DNA of 12,353 nucleotides from Gammaproteobacteria bacterium (GTDB lineage Bacteria; Pseudomonadota; Gammaproteobacteria; SZUA-229), in assembly GCA_030637945.1 (NCBI GenBank), contig DAOWFN010000221.1, forward strand, positions 1-12,353, written 5' to 3'. A model generated the notes under the pieces. That model was not told the DNA's origin, made no database searches, and saw only the letters and a list, made by a program, of their open reading frames with translations. Positions 1 to 7,101 of this stretch are shown piece by piece. Made by a program: the position numbers and the translations under genes. How positions within the stretch are numbered: position 1 is the first letter of the stretch; each line of letters starts with the position of its first letter.

Positions 1-1
1 C

Positions 2-694
2 GTCACCAATATCACCGATGCCATGATATTAAGTGAATTACTGCACGCCCTGTTTAAACACCAGGTATGCCTGATCGCAACATCAAATCGCGTGCCTGAC
101 GATCTATATCTTAATGGCTTGCAGCGCGAACGTTTTTTACCCGCCATAGAATTAATCAAGAGCCATACCGAAGTCTTTCATCTGGATGGAGGTATCGATC
201 ATCGTACCTCCTTACTAGAGCAATCTGATGTTTATTACTTCCCGATAGAAGCGGACACAGATCAACAGATGTCACTGAGAATGCAGGAGCTGGCAATAAC
301 ACCCGTCGTTGAGAATAAAATGCTGAACATTCTTAATCGAGAGATCAAAACGATAAAATGCAGCGATGAAATCGTCTGGTTTGATTTTGAAGTCATCTGC
401 TCCGCACCCAGAGCCGCGCAGGACTATATCGAACTAGCCCAACAATTTAACATCGTAATCCTTAGCAACATCTCTGTAATGGATGAATACAGTGATGATA
501 AAACACGCCGGTTTATTTATCTGATCGATGAGTTATATGATAGAAATGTAAAATTAATCGCCAGCGCTGAGGCCGAGCCGGAAAACCTTTATCAGGGGCG
601 CATGTTAGAATTTGCCTTTCATCGAACCAGCAGCCGACTTATCGAGATGCGTTCACATCAATATTTAAGCCAGACTCACAAACCCTTCCAATGA
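2..694 (+). CDS. zapE: ZapE cell-division AFG1-family ATPase, 3' part
   Basis: This is the C-terminal part of an AFG1/ZapE-type P-loop ATPase. In E. coli ZapE associates with the division ring and acts on FtsZ under stress. The reading frame is open from base 2, so the gene starts left of the window; the Met codon at 23 is internal. The first visible residues (VTNITDAM, then ILSELL) match the conserved stretch after Walker B in this family. SNRVPDDLY followed by LQRERFLPAIELI is the sensor/arginine segment typical of the family. The C-terminal half contains the FDFEVICSAPRAAQDYIELA region and ends with the usual small helical domain (DELYDR..KLIASAEAEPENLY). About 231 residues are visible; full-length proteins are roughly 350-380, so Walker A is outside the window. 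The stop codon overlaps the next start (ATGA), suggesting translational coupling. The assignment is firm. Confidence 0.93.
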   Translation, partial: VTNITDAMILSELLHALFKHQVCLIATSNRVPDDLYLNGLQRERFLPAIELIKSHTEVFHLDGGIDHRTSLLEQSDVYYFPIEADTDQQMSLRMQELAITPVVENKMLNILNREIKTIKCSDEIVWFDFEVICSAPRAAQDYIELAQQFNIVILSNISVMDEYSDDKTRRFIYLIDELYDRNVKLIASAEAEPENLYQGRMLEFAFHRTSSRLIEMRSHQYLSQTHKPFQ

Positions 695-909
695 ACTCAA
701 ATAAGCCCGAGCTTTCTAAAAAAGCCATAAACAAGATAGAGACACTGTGCGAAAAAGGCTGCTCTCAGGTTAATGATCTATTAAAAAATGCTAAAAACGG
801 CAATAAACTTGAAGAGCTGTCTGACTTCAATGGTAGCGAAATAGATCAGATTGTCGACGAACTCAGCCAGATCATGTCAGTTTATGATGACGATGATAAT
901 TCCCTGTAA
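691..909 (+). CDS. Small acidic protein coupled to zapE, unknown function
   Basis: This is a 72-residue protein that I do not recognise. Its ATG overlaps the zapE stop (ATGA at 691-694), an arrangement that usually means translational re-initiation and is the main argument that it is real. The protein is soluble, with no membrane segment. The N-terminal half is lysine-rich (SKKAINKIETLCEKGC), and the C-terminus is acidic, ending in a run of aspartates (YDDDDNSL). Predicted content is mostly helical, perhaps two or three helices. A single Cys pair (positions 20 and 24, CEKGC) is visible but is not a known metal motif on its own. A role linked to ZapE or the division site is only a guess from position. 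Confidence 0.7.
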   Translation: MNSNKPELSKKAINKIETLCEKGCSQVNDLLKNAKNGNKLEELSDFNGSEIDQIVDELSQIMSVYDDDDNSL

Positions 910-1097
910 CCACCTAACTGAAGATATTTAAATAAGCCGACTAGTGTAACGATTACTTTACAGTTTGATCACCAAAATACCGCTTAAAAAAGCCAGATTA
1001 TTTTAACTTACTGATAACGTTGAATTTATGTTTATTGGCTTGTATATTGCATTTATTCACTGTAAATGCGAACAAACTGGTTGTAATGGTGAATGTT

Positions 1098-1292
1098 ATG
1101 TTAAAACGAGCTATAAGCTACACATTTTATGTACTCATATACCTGTCAGGTATCGTCATCGGTGGCGTATACACACCTGAGGTCATCGCATACGTCGAGC
1201 AGATGGATGAGCATAAAAACGTCCAACAGCATGAGATGAAAAAACCGCCGCAGTTAAAAAAGAAACGTCAACGCAGTGTTAGCTTAGGTTAA
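1098..1292 (+). CDS. Small single-pass membrane protein, unknown function
   Basis: This 64-residue open frame reads MLKRAISYTFYVLIYLSG at its start. It has one hydrophobic segment (about residues 7-28) followed by a polar tail with an acidic patch (EQMDEHKN) and a very basic end (KKPPQLKKKRQR). I chose the ATG at 1098 because the protein then begins with a positively charged residue pair directly before the membrane helix. A longer version from a TTG at 1020 adds a second hydrophobic stretch (CLLACILHLF), but that start is poor and no good ribosome binding site is seen for either. The gene is convergent with rbgA, with only 15 bases between the stop codons. The layout (one helix plus basic tail) would fit a small membrane-anchored accessory protein, but no family is recognised. 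Confidence 0.45.
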   Translation: MLKRAISYTFYVLIYLSGIVIGGVYTPEVIAYVEQMDEHKNVQQHEMKKPPQLKKKRQRSVSLG

Positions 1293-1307
1293 GGCAGCTC
1301 TGATAAT

Positions 1308-2183
1308 CTATAACTCGACATCTTTCTCTATCTCTTTAGCAATCATCTGCGGCGTCTCAAAACTGAGCGCACCTAAAGAGCCACTACGGATTTCGTGAAT
1401 AAGAATTTCAGATGCGCGCTGGATATCGATTATACCGCCCGCTCGCAAACATCCACGCCGTCGTCCGATCTCTTCCAGTAATCGAATGCCTGTTGCCGGG
1501 CACTGTTTTAATTTATAACGTTTAATCACTAATTCACTGTATGCATCGATTAAATAATCAGCGGCAAACAAGGCAATGTCTTCAAAATCTATCGCCGTGT
1601 TTTTTATTGCACCAGTGACCGCTAAACGATAACTGCTATTTTCGTTTTCAATCTTTGGCCATAAAATTCCCGGCGTGTCAGAAAGCGCAATTCCGCCCTC
1701 TAAAATAATGCGTTGCTGCGCTGATGAAACGACTTTAGTCACCGCAGGCTCGTCACCAACTTTCGCCAGCGTTTTACCGGCAAGCGTATTGATCAAGGTT
1801 GATTTGCCAACATTGGGAATACCCATAATCATAACGCGCCGGTATTTCGCTGCAGTATCACGATTTGGCAACAGCTTACGACACAGCTCAGGCAGGTTTT
1901 TTGTTCTTGATTTATCCAGAACGGACAAGGCCTGCGCCTTTACGCCCTGTTCCTTTTCGAAGTGCTTTAACCACAACTTGGTAACGACAGGGTCAGCTAA
2001 ATCACTTTTATTTAAAATCTTGATGCAAGGTCGATGCTGACGCAATTCAGCAACCATGGGGTTTTCACTACTAAAAGGAATACGAGCGTCCATGACCTCG
2101 ATAACCAGATCCACATCAGACATGGTCTCTTTGATTATGCGGCGGGCTTTGTTCATATGCCCCGGGTACCACTGAACTGCCAT
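1308..2183 (-). CDS. rbgA: Ribosome biogenesis GTPase RbgA (YlqF)
   Basis: This is a 291-residue circularly permuted GTPase of the YlqF/RbgA family, which acts in late assembly of the 50S ribosomal subunit. The permuted order G4-G5-G1-G2-G3 is visible: LNKSD (G4, about residues 57-61), then GIPNVGKST (G1/P-loop, about 121-129), PAVTK (G2 region, about 146-150) and DTPG (G3, about 169-172). The N-terminus WYPGHMNKARR and the VMDARIP motif are hallmarks of the family. The C-terminal 100 residues form the helical RNA-binding domain, with RRRGCLRAGG as a recognisable segment. Length is normal and there is no frame damage. The start fits the family's N-terminus, although no strong ribosome binding site precedes it. 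maeB lies upstream on the same strand, separated by a REP-type inverted repeat, so co-transcription is uncertain. Confidence 0.95.
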   Translation of the reverse strand: MAVQWYPGHMNKARRIIKETMSDVDLVIEVMDARIPFSSENPMVAELRQHRPCIKILNKSDLADPVVTKLWLKHFEKEQGVKAQALSVLDKSRTKNLPELCRKLLPNRDTAAKYRRVMIMGIPNVGKSTLINTLAGKTLAKVGDEPAVTKVVSSAQQRIILEGGIALSDTPGILWPKIENENSSYRLAVTGAIKNTAIDFEDIALFAADYLIDAYSELVIKRYKLKQCPATGIRLLEEIGRRRGCLRAGGIIDIQRASEILIHEIRSGSLGALSFETPQMIAKEIEKDVEL

Positions 2184-2235
2184 AACGATTTATTAAGTAG
2201 TGAATGAAAATGGGAAGTTTATATTATTAAGCCCT

Positions 2236-2309
2236 ATGTAGGTGCGAATTCATTCGCACGCGGACGTGGAATATGACATACCTGCGTGCGAATGAATTCG
2301 CACCTACAT
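2236..2309. repeat. REP-type inverted repeat pair (BIME-like), copy 1
   Basis: There are two 26-base arms, 2236-2261 and 2284-2309, which are perfect reverse complements around a 22-base loop. Each arm is itself a REP-like unit: a GTAGG head followed by a small hairpin, TGCGAAT and ATTCGCA, separated by TC. The head-to-head arrangement of two units resembles the bacterial interspersed mosaic elements known from enterobacteria and Pseudomonas, which are mobilised by REP-associated tyrosine transposases (RAYTs). It sits in the 185-base gap between maeB and rbgA, both on the minus strand, so its transcript could fold into a strong stem that protects the maeB 3' end or attenuates read-through into rbgA. 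The 22-base core recurs identically at 8560-8628. Confidence 0.92.
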
Positions 2310-2368
2310 GGTCGTTCAGGATGACATGATCCTTAAATATTTTAGTTTCTATTTGCGTCAATTACCTT

Positions 2369-4642
2369 CTAGCGCATGGCGTGCTCTACAGCAACCGCAC
2401 TCATATTTACCAGATTACGCACAGTAATCGCCTGCGCCACTACGTGCGCGGATTTCGACATGCCCATCAATATAGGGCCAACTGTTACACCGCCACCCAG
2501 GGTTTTCAGTAAACTTACAGATATATTAGCTGCATCGGCATTAGGCATAACAAGCAGGTTAGCCACGCCTTTAAGCCTGGAGCTTGGATATAAACGGTCT
2601 CTTAATTCAACAGATAAAGCAGCATCAGCATGCATCTCACCTTCCACTTCAAGGTCTGGCTCTATCTCATGCAATATCGCAACGGCTTTTCTTAACTTCC
2701 TGGCAGAATCATCTTCCGATGCGCCGAAATTAGAATGTGATACCAGTGCAATCTTTGGCTCAATACCAAATGAACGTATCTCTTCTGCAGCTAGCAGTGT
2801 CGTTTCGACGATCTCTTCCGTCGTAGGATTTTTAGTCACATGTGCATCACAGATGAAAATCGTCTGAGTCGGCAGCAGATGTGCAACGATGGTCGAAGCC
2901 TGGCGTATACCTTCGGCTTTACCGACCACATTGAGAATATTATTCAGGCTGCGTGTAAAACCACCGATAACACCTGCGATCATCGCATCTGCATCTCCGC
3001 GCTTAACCATTAGAGCAGCCAGAACAGAGTTACGGTTACGTACTATATGATTTGCCGCCCCCGGTGTCACCCCCTTCCTCCCCATTAGTCCGTGGTAGAA
3101 ATCGGCGTAGTCAGAAGAAGATGGATTATGCTGAGGATCTACGATATCTACATCAAAACCTTCTTTTATACGCAGCCCCAGTTTGTTCATGTTTTCTACG
3201 ATGATATCGTGATTACCTATTAAGACAGGCCGTGCTATTTCGTTGTCCACTACTTGTTGAGCGGCCTGTAACACACGTAATTCTTCACCCTCTGCATAGA
3301 CCAGTTTTTTATTACTGCCTTTCGCTTTTTCCATAATTGGACGCATGAAGAAGCCAGAGCGATAGACAAAATTATGTAATTTATCGCGGTAAGCACGAAA
3401 GTCTTTAATCGGCCGAGTGGCAACACCACTGTCCATCGCTGCCTTTGCCACAGCCAGTGACAATTCAACGACCAGCCTTGGGTCAAAAGGTTTGGGGATC
3501 AAATATTCTGCACCAAATTTATCCGGCACGCCGCCGTATGCCTGTAATACCGCATCTGAAACTTCCTTTTGCACGAGGTCTGATAGCGCATTAACACAGG
3601 CAAGTTTCATCTCTTCATTGATCGTTGTTGCGCCAACGTCTAATGCACCGCGAAAAATAAAAGGAAAACACAAAACATTGTTTACCTGATTCGGGTAGTC
3701 GGAACGGCCTGTACATATCAAGGCATCAGGTCTTATTTCTTGTGCAAGTTCAGGTAAAATTTCTGGCGTTGGATTCGCCAGCGCTAAAATTAACGGTTTT
3801 TTAGCCATCACCTTCAACATTTCCGGCTTTAATACATCAGCCGCAGATAGACCGAGAAATACATCGGCCTTAACAAGCGCTTCCGACAATGTTCGTGCCT
3901 TGTTCTCTGATGCGTATACTTCCTTCCATTGATCCATGTCTTGCTTGCGACCCTTGTAGATCACGCCCGCTCTGTCCGTTACAATAATATTTTTAAGCGG
4001 CAAACCCGCACTGACTAACAGATTCAGACACGCCAGTGCTGCAGCGCCCGCACCTGAAGTAACGACCCTGATATTCTTTAATTTTTTACCAACAACTTTT
4101 AGCCCACTAAGAATTGCCGCAGTAACAATGATTGCTGTGCCATGCTGATCATCATGAAACACGGGGATATTCATCCGTTCACGCAAACGCCTTTCGATCT
4201 CAAAACATTCCGGTGCTTTTATATCTTCGAGGTTAATACCGCCAAAAGTCGGTTCAAGGGCAGCGACCGTATCAACAAATTTATCGATATCCGGCTGGTC
4301 GATCTCGATGTCGAACACATCGATATTAGAAAAACGTTTAAACAGTACCGCCTTTCCCTCCATCACCGGTTTGGAAGCCAGGGGGCCGATATTGCCCAGG
4401 CCAAGTACCGCACTGCCGTTGGTGATGACACCGACAAGATTTGATCGGATCGTATAATCGGCAGCTTTATCGGGGTCTAGATGAATTGCAGTACAGGCTG
4501 AGGCCACACCGGGTGAATACGCCAGTGATAGATCGTGTTGTGTTGCTAATGCTTTGGTTGCACTGATCTGTAATTTCCCGGGAATGGGAAACTGATGATA
4601 ATCAAGAGCATCCTGATCTTTATTCCTCTGCTCATCTGACAT
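2369..4642 (-). CDS. maeB: NADP-dependent malic enzyme, MaeB type (malic enzyme-PTA fusion)
   Basis: This 757-residue enzyme performs oxidative decarboxylation of malate to pyruvate with NADP, linking the TCA cycle to pyruvate and NADPH supply in the cytoplasm. Catalytic motifs are intact: YSPGVA (Tyr42), KPVMEGKA (Lys97), EDIKAPE (metal ligands Glu139 and Asp140) and FHDDQHGTA (Asp164/165). The nucleotide-binding loop SGAGAAALA lies near residue 196. TGRSDYPNQVNNVLCFPFIFRGALD is the end of the malic enzyme domain. From about residue 430 the protein continues into a phosphotransacetylase-like domain (KLVYAEGEELRVLQAA through to NADAANISVSLLKTLGGGVTVGPILMG). In known MaeB proteins this domain is regulatory (acetyl-CoA sensing) and not an active PTA. 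Length and domain order match E. coli MaeB. A candidate promoter lies at 4679-4708. The nearby DASS transporter could import substrate, which is inferred. Confidence 0.96.
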   Translation of the reverse strand: MSDEQRNKDQDALDYHQFPIPGKLQISATKALATQHDLSLAYSPGVASACTAIHLDPDKAADYTIRSNLVGVITNGSAVLGLGNIGPLASKPVMEGKAVLFKRFSNIDVFDIEIDQPDIDKFVDTVAALEPTFGGINLEDIKAPECFEIERRLRERMNIPVFHDDQHGTAIIVTAAILSGLKVVGKKLKNIRVVTSGAGAAALACLNLLVSAGLPLKNIIVTDRAGVIYKGRKQDMDQWKEVYASENKARTLSEALVKADVFLGLSAADVLKPEMLKVMAKKPLILALANPTPEILPELAQEIRPDALICTGRSDYPNQVNNVLCFPFIFRGALDVGATTINEEMKLACVNALSDLVQKEVSDAVLQAYGGVPDKFGAEYLIPKPFDPRLVVELSLAVAKAAMDSGVATRPIKDFRAYRDKLHNFVYRSGFFMRPIMEKAKGSNKKLVYAEGEELRVLQAAQQVVDNEIARPVLIGNHDIIVENMNKLGLRIKEGFDVDIVDPQHNPSSSDYADFYHGLMGRKGVTPGAANHIVRNRNSVLAALMVKRGDADAMIAGVIGGFTRSLNNILNVVGKAEGIRQASTIVAHLLPTQTIFICDAHVTKNPTTEEIVETTLLAAEEIRSFGIEPKIALVSHSNFGASEDDSARKLRKAVAILHEIEPDLEVEGEMHADAALSVELRDRLYPSSRLKGVANLLVMPNADAANISVSLLKTLGGGVTVGPILMGMSKSAHVVAQAITVRNLVNMSAVAVEHAMR

Positions 4643-4678
4643 AATACGACCGTTTTTATTTTTTTAAGTACAACGTCT

Positions 4679-4708
4679 GTATAACTAATTTATAGACGTA
4701 ATAATCAA
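4679..4708 (-). promoter_or_regulatory. Candidate sigma-70 promoter of maeB
   Basis: Read on the minus strand, TTGATT (4708-4703) and TTATAC (4684-4679) are separated by 18 bases, close to the sigma-70 consensus. They are located 37-66 bases upstream of the maeB start. The region is AT-rich, so chance matches are likely; this is the best pair I can see. Confidence 0.3.
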
Positions 4709-4732
4709 AATTTGGTTCATTTGCTCAATATG

Positions 4733-4749
4733 TGAAACAATACGTTTCA
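4733..4749. promoter_or_regulatory. Short palindrome in the maeB divergent intergenic region
   Basis: TGAAAC and GTTTCA form 6-base arms around the spacer AATAC. The site lies between the divergent maeB and the 99-residue membrane protein gene, about 25 bases upstream of the candidate maeB -35 box and 33 bases before the start at 4782. The shape (GAAAC, short spacer, GTTTC) is like operators of TetR-type regulators such as PsrA, whose reported site has GAAAC-like arms with a 4-base spacer, so the spacing here differs. It is a candidate operator only. Confidence 0.3.
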
Positions 4750-4781
4750 TAACAAGAAGAGTAACACCAAAGAAAAATAAA

Positions 4782-5081
4782 ATGAAAACCATTAACTTCC
4801 CCTATATCGGTATGGCATTAGGCCTTTTTCTTCTGATGGTTATAATCAGAGGAAGTGAAACAGATGCCCAGGGTGTTACAGCCCTGCCGCTATTAACCTT
4901 ACTTATTGCCAACGAATGTGCTTTTTTATTAACACTTGTTGGCTCATATATCGGGCTTAAATATCTTATATCCATTAATTTCAAAATAAGTCTTAAACCT
5001 CTGTACACGATAACAACAATATTGTGTATTTTACTAACCATACAATTTACCTTACTCGGCTTTAAACTCTGGCCGCTATAA
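4782..5081 (+). CDS. Small three-helix membrane protein, unknown function
   Basis: This 99-residue very hydrophobic protein belongs to no family I can name. Three membrane segments are visible, at about residues 8-22 (ALGLFLLMVII), 33-57 (a long segment including LLTLLIANECAFLLTLVGSYIG) and 74-95 (YTITTILCILLTIQFTLLGF). A short polar loop after the first helix contains RGSETDAQG, and a basic loop (INFKISLK) precedes the third helix. The ATG at 4782 is preceded only by an A-rich leader and no strong ribosome binding site. It is followed 13 bases later by the DUF1456 gene, so the two are probably transcribed together. It is divergent from maeB. The hydrophobic pattern and spacing make it a credible gene rather than a chance frame. 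Confidence 0.7.
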   Translation: MKTINFPYIGMALGLFLLMVIIRGSETDAQGVTALPLLTLLIANECAFLLTLVGSYIGLKYLISINFKISLKPLYTITTILCILLTIQFTLLGFKLWPL

Positions 5082-5094
5082 AGAAATAATATTC

Positions 5095-5586
5095 ATGACT
5101 AATAACGATATCCTCCGTCGGATCCGCTACATCTTCGACTTTAACGATTTAAAAATGATCACTATTTTCAGCCTGGCTGATTACAAAGTAACACGGGAAC
5201 AGATCAGCGACTGGTTGAAAAAAGATGATGACCCGGCTTATAAAGCTTGTAACGATTCTCAATTGGCTATTTTTCTAAATGGTCTGATAAACCATAAACG
5301 AGGAAAAAGAGATGGCCCTCAGCCCAAGCCGGAGGCAAAATTAAACAACAACATCATCTTCAGAAAACTAAAAATTGCATTGAATTTAAAAGAAGAAGAG
5401 ACATTAGCCATTTTAAAATCAGCTGGCCTGGTAATCAGCAAGCATGAATTAAGCGCCTTCTTCCGTAGAGAGGACCATAAACACTATCGAGTATGCAAAG
5501 ATCAAATATTGCGCAACTTTTTGAAGGGTTTACAACTTAAATATCGCCCGGCAGAAACACCACCGGCTGATTTCTCGTGGGATTAA
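5095..5586 (+). CDS. DUF1456 family protein (YehS-like)
   Basis: This 163-residue protein consists of two tandem repeats of the DUF1456 module found in E. coli YehS. The first covers about residues 3-70 (NNDILRRIRYIFDFND ... YKACNDSQLAIFLNGLI) and the second about 84-152 (NNIIFRKLKIALNLKE ... YRVCKDQILRNFLKGLQ). The repeats align residue for residue: a basic helix after NN, a linker, a second helix ending in a hydrophobic-charged loop, then a Y-x-x-C-[NK]-D motif followed by an FL-x-GL helix. The biochemical role of the family is unknown; the charged, helical repeats suggest binding to another macromolecule, but this is inference. The repeats are separated by a linker rich in Pro and Lys. It is 13 bases downstream of the membrane protein gene and upstream of the DASS transporter. 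Confidence 0.9.
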   Translation: MTNNDILRRIRYIFDFNDLKMITIFSLADYKVTREQISDWLKKDDDPAYKACNDSQLAIFLNGLINHKRGKRDGPQPKPEAKLNNNIIFRKLKIALNLKEEETLAILKSAGLVISKHELSAFFRREDHKHYRVCKDQILRNFLKGLQLKYRPAETPPADFSWD

Positions 5587-5600
5587 TCAAGAATCAACCT

Positions 5601-5632
5601 GTATGGTGGGCAGAAAATATTGCCCACCCTAC
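5601..5632. repeat. Second type of REP-like palindrome (GTAGGGTGGGCA family)
   Basis: 12-base arms at 5601-5612 and 5621-5632 pair with one mismatch around an 8-base AT-rich loop (GAAAATAT). Read on the minus strand it begins GTAGGGTGGGCA, that is, the same GTAGG head as the other repeats but with a different, GC-rich stem. It lies in the gap between the DUF1456 gene and the transporter. It could act as an mRNA stem in this operon. Single copy in this window, so its status as a genomic repeat family is inferred from its form. Confidence 0.6.
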
Positions 5633-5658
5633 AAACAACTCATAATAAAAAACAGCAT

Positions 5659-7059
5659 GTGAACACAAAAATCATCACACTATTCGCCGGTCCATTAGCG
5701 GCACTATTAACGTATTTCCTGGTGATAGATACATCAGCAACAATAGACAACAGCGCATTAGCTATAACCGCCGCCGTGGCCATCATATGTATCATCTGGT
5801 GGGTGTTCGAACCAGTACCTATCCCGGTAACGTCTCTATTGCCATTAGCTGTTTTTCAGATAAGCGGCGTACTCACTGCAAACGAAGTTGGTCAATCCTA
5901 CGGCAGCCCGCTTATCCTGTTATTGCTCGGTGGTTTCATATTATCTAAATCGATGGAACGAAGTGGTGCCCACCTGCGACTCGCTCTATTCATGGTCAAT
6001 CTATTTGGCAATAGGAGCAGCAAACAACTCGTGCTCGGCTTCATGGTTGCCGCCGCAACGTTGAGCATGTGGATATCAAACACCGCCACCACCTTAATGT
6101 TATTGCCTGTCGGGCTTGCTGTCGCCAATCAGGCAAAAGACGAAGCCCTCTGTGTACCATTAATGTTAGGCATCGCTTTTGCTGCCAGTATCGGCGGTAT
6201 CGGCACACCTATCGGAACACCACCAAACCTGGTGTTCATGCAGGTATATGAACAACAGTTCAACAAAAATATTGGCTTTACCGAGTGGATGACCTGGGGC
6301 GTACCCGTTGTACTGTGCATGATTCCGATGACCTGGTTGTGGCTGACAAGAAAACTGACCTATACCGGCGGATTCGAGATGCCAGACGTTGGTATATGGA
6401 GCAAGACAGAAAAACGCGTCATGATTATCTTCGCACTTACAGCATCTGCATGGATTACAAGAAAAGAACCTTTTGGCGGCTGGAGCAGTTGGCTGGACCT
6501 GCCAGCAGCGAACGATGCATCTGTGGCACTCATCGCTGTAATAATAATGTTCCTGGTTCCTGCCGGTTACGAAAGTGAAAATCGCAAAGATGAGAAACTT
6601 CTCGACTGGAAAACAGCAACCACTATCCCCTGGGGCATCCTGTTATTATTTGGCGGTGGAATAACGCTGGCAAAAGCGTTTGGCGTTTCCGGCCTGAGCG
6701 CTACCCTTGCAGAAAACTTATCAGACCTGTCAACGCTACCTATACTAGTCATGATATTTGCAATCTGTCTTGGCGTAACTTTTCTAACAGAAACAACGAG
6801 TAATACAGCAAGCACCGTCTTGTTGATGCCTGTCCTGGCTGCCACCGCAATGGGCTCGAATATTGATCCCAGGCTATTAATGATTCCCGCCGCTATCAGT
6901 GCCAGCTGCGCTTTTATGATGCCGGTAGCGACCGCACCTAACAGTATCGTTTATGCCAGTGGATTTTTTACGACAAAAACAATGGCTAGAGAAGGCATCG
7001 TTTTAAATGTTTGCGGCGCAGTTATTATTGCTGCATTGTGTTATTTGATTCTTGTGTAA
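5659..7059 (+). CDS. DASS/SLC13 family sodium:anion symporter
   Basis: This is an inner-membrane transporter of the divalent anion:Na+ symporter family, 466 residues from the chosen start. Both halves of the inverted-repeat fold are present. The first SNT signature (WISNTATTLMLLP, about residues 138-150) is followed by GTPIGTPPNLVF (about 183-194). The second SNT signature (TETTSNTASTVLLMP, about 377-391) is followed by PVATAPNSIVYASG (about 423-436). These hairpins bind sodium and the carboxylate or other oxyanion substrate in VcINDY-like proteins. The substrate cannot be read from sequence; C4-dicarboxylates fit the nearby malic enzyme, but sulfate is a family alternative. I chose the GTG at 5659. 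An upstream TTG at 5620 would put the start inside the palindrome at 5601-5632, and the ATG at 5657 is out of frame. At least ten hydrophobic segments are visible. Confidence 0.9.
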   Translation: MNTKIITLFAGPLAALLTYFLVIDTSATIDNSALAITAAVAIICIIWWVFEPVPIPVTSLLPLAVFQISGVLTANEVGQSYGSPLILLLLGGFILSKSMERSGAHLRLALFMVNLFGNRSSKQLVLGFMVAAATLSMWISNTATTLMLLPVGLAVANQAKDEALCVPLMLGIAFAASIGGIGTPIGTPPNLVFMQVYEQQFNKNIGFTEWMTWGVPVVLCMIPMTWLWLTRKLTYTGGFEMPDVGIWSKTEKRVMIIFALTASAWITRKEPFGGWSSWLDLPAANDASVALIAVIIMFLVPAGYESENRKDEKLLDWKTATTIPWGILLLFGGGITLAKAFGVSGLSATLAENLSDLSTLPILVMIFAICLGVTFLTETTSNTASTVLLMPVLAATAMGSNIDPRLLMIPAAISASCAFMMPVATAPNSIVYASGFFTTKTMAREGIVLNVCGAVIIAALCYLILV

Positions 7060-7101
7060 CCCAACAAACCAAATTCAGATAGTAAAAAAATGGAGTGAAG
7101 A

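Noticed and set aside
1675..2040. 121-residue frame antisense to rbgA
   Set aside because: It lies wholly inside rbgA, whose motifs are intact; the frame is open by codon-composition effect.
2376..2867. 163-residue frame antisense to the maeB 3' part
   Set aside because: It lies wholly inside the PTA-like domain of maeB and has low-complexity Ser/Ala content typical of an antisense frame.
5620..5658. TTG start extending the DASS transporter by 13 residues
   Set aside because: The start lies in the loop of the palindrome, and the added residues are translated repeat; GTG at 5659 leads directly into the first membrane segment.
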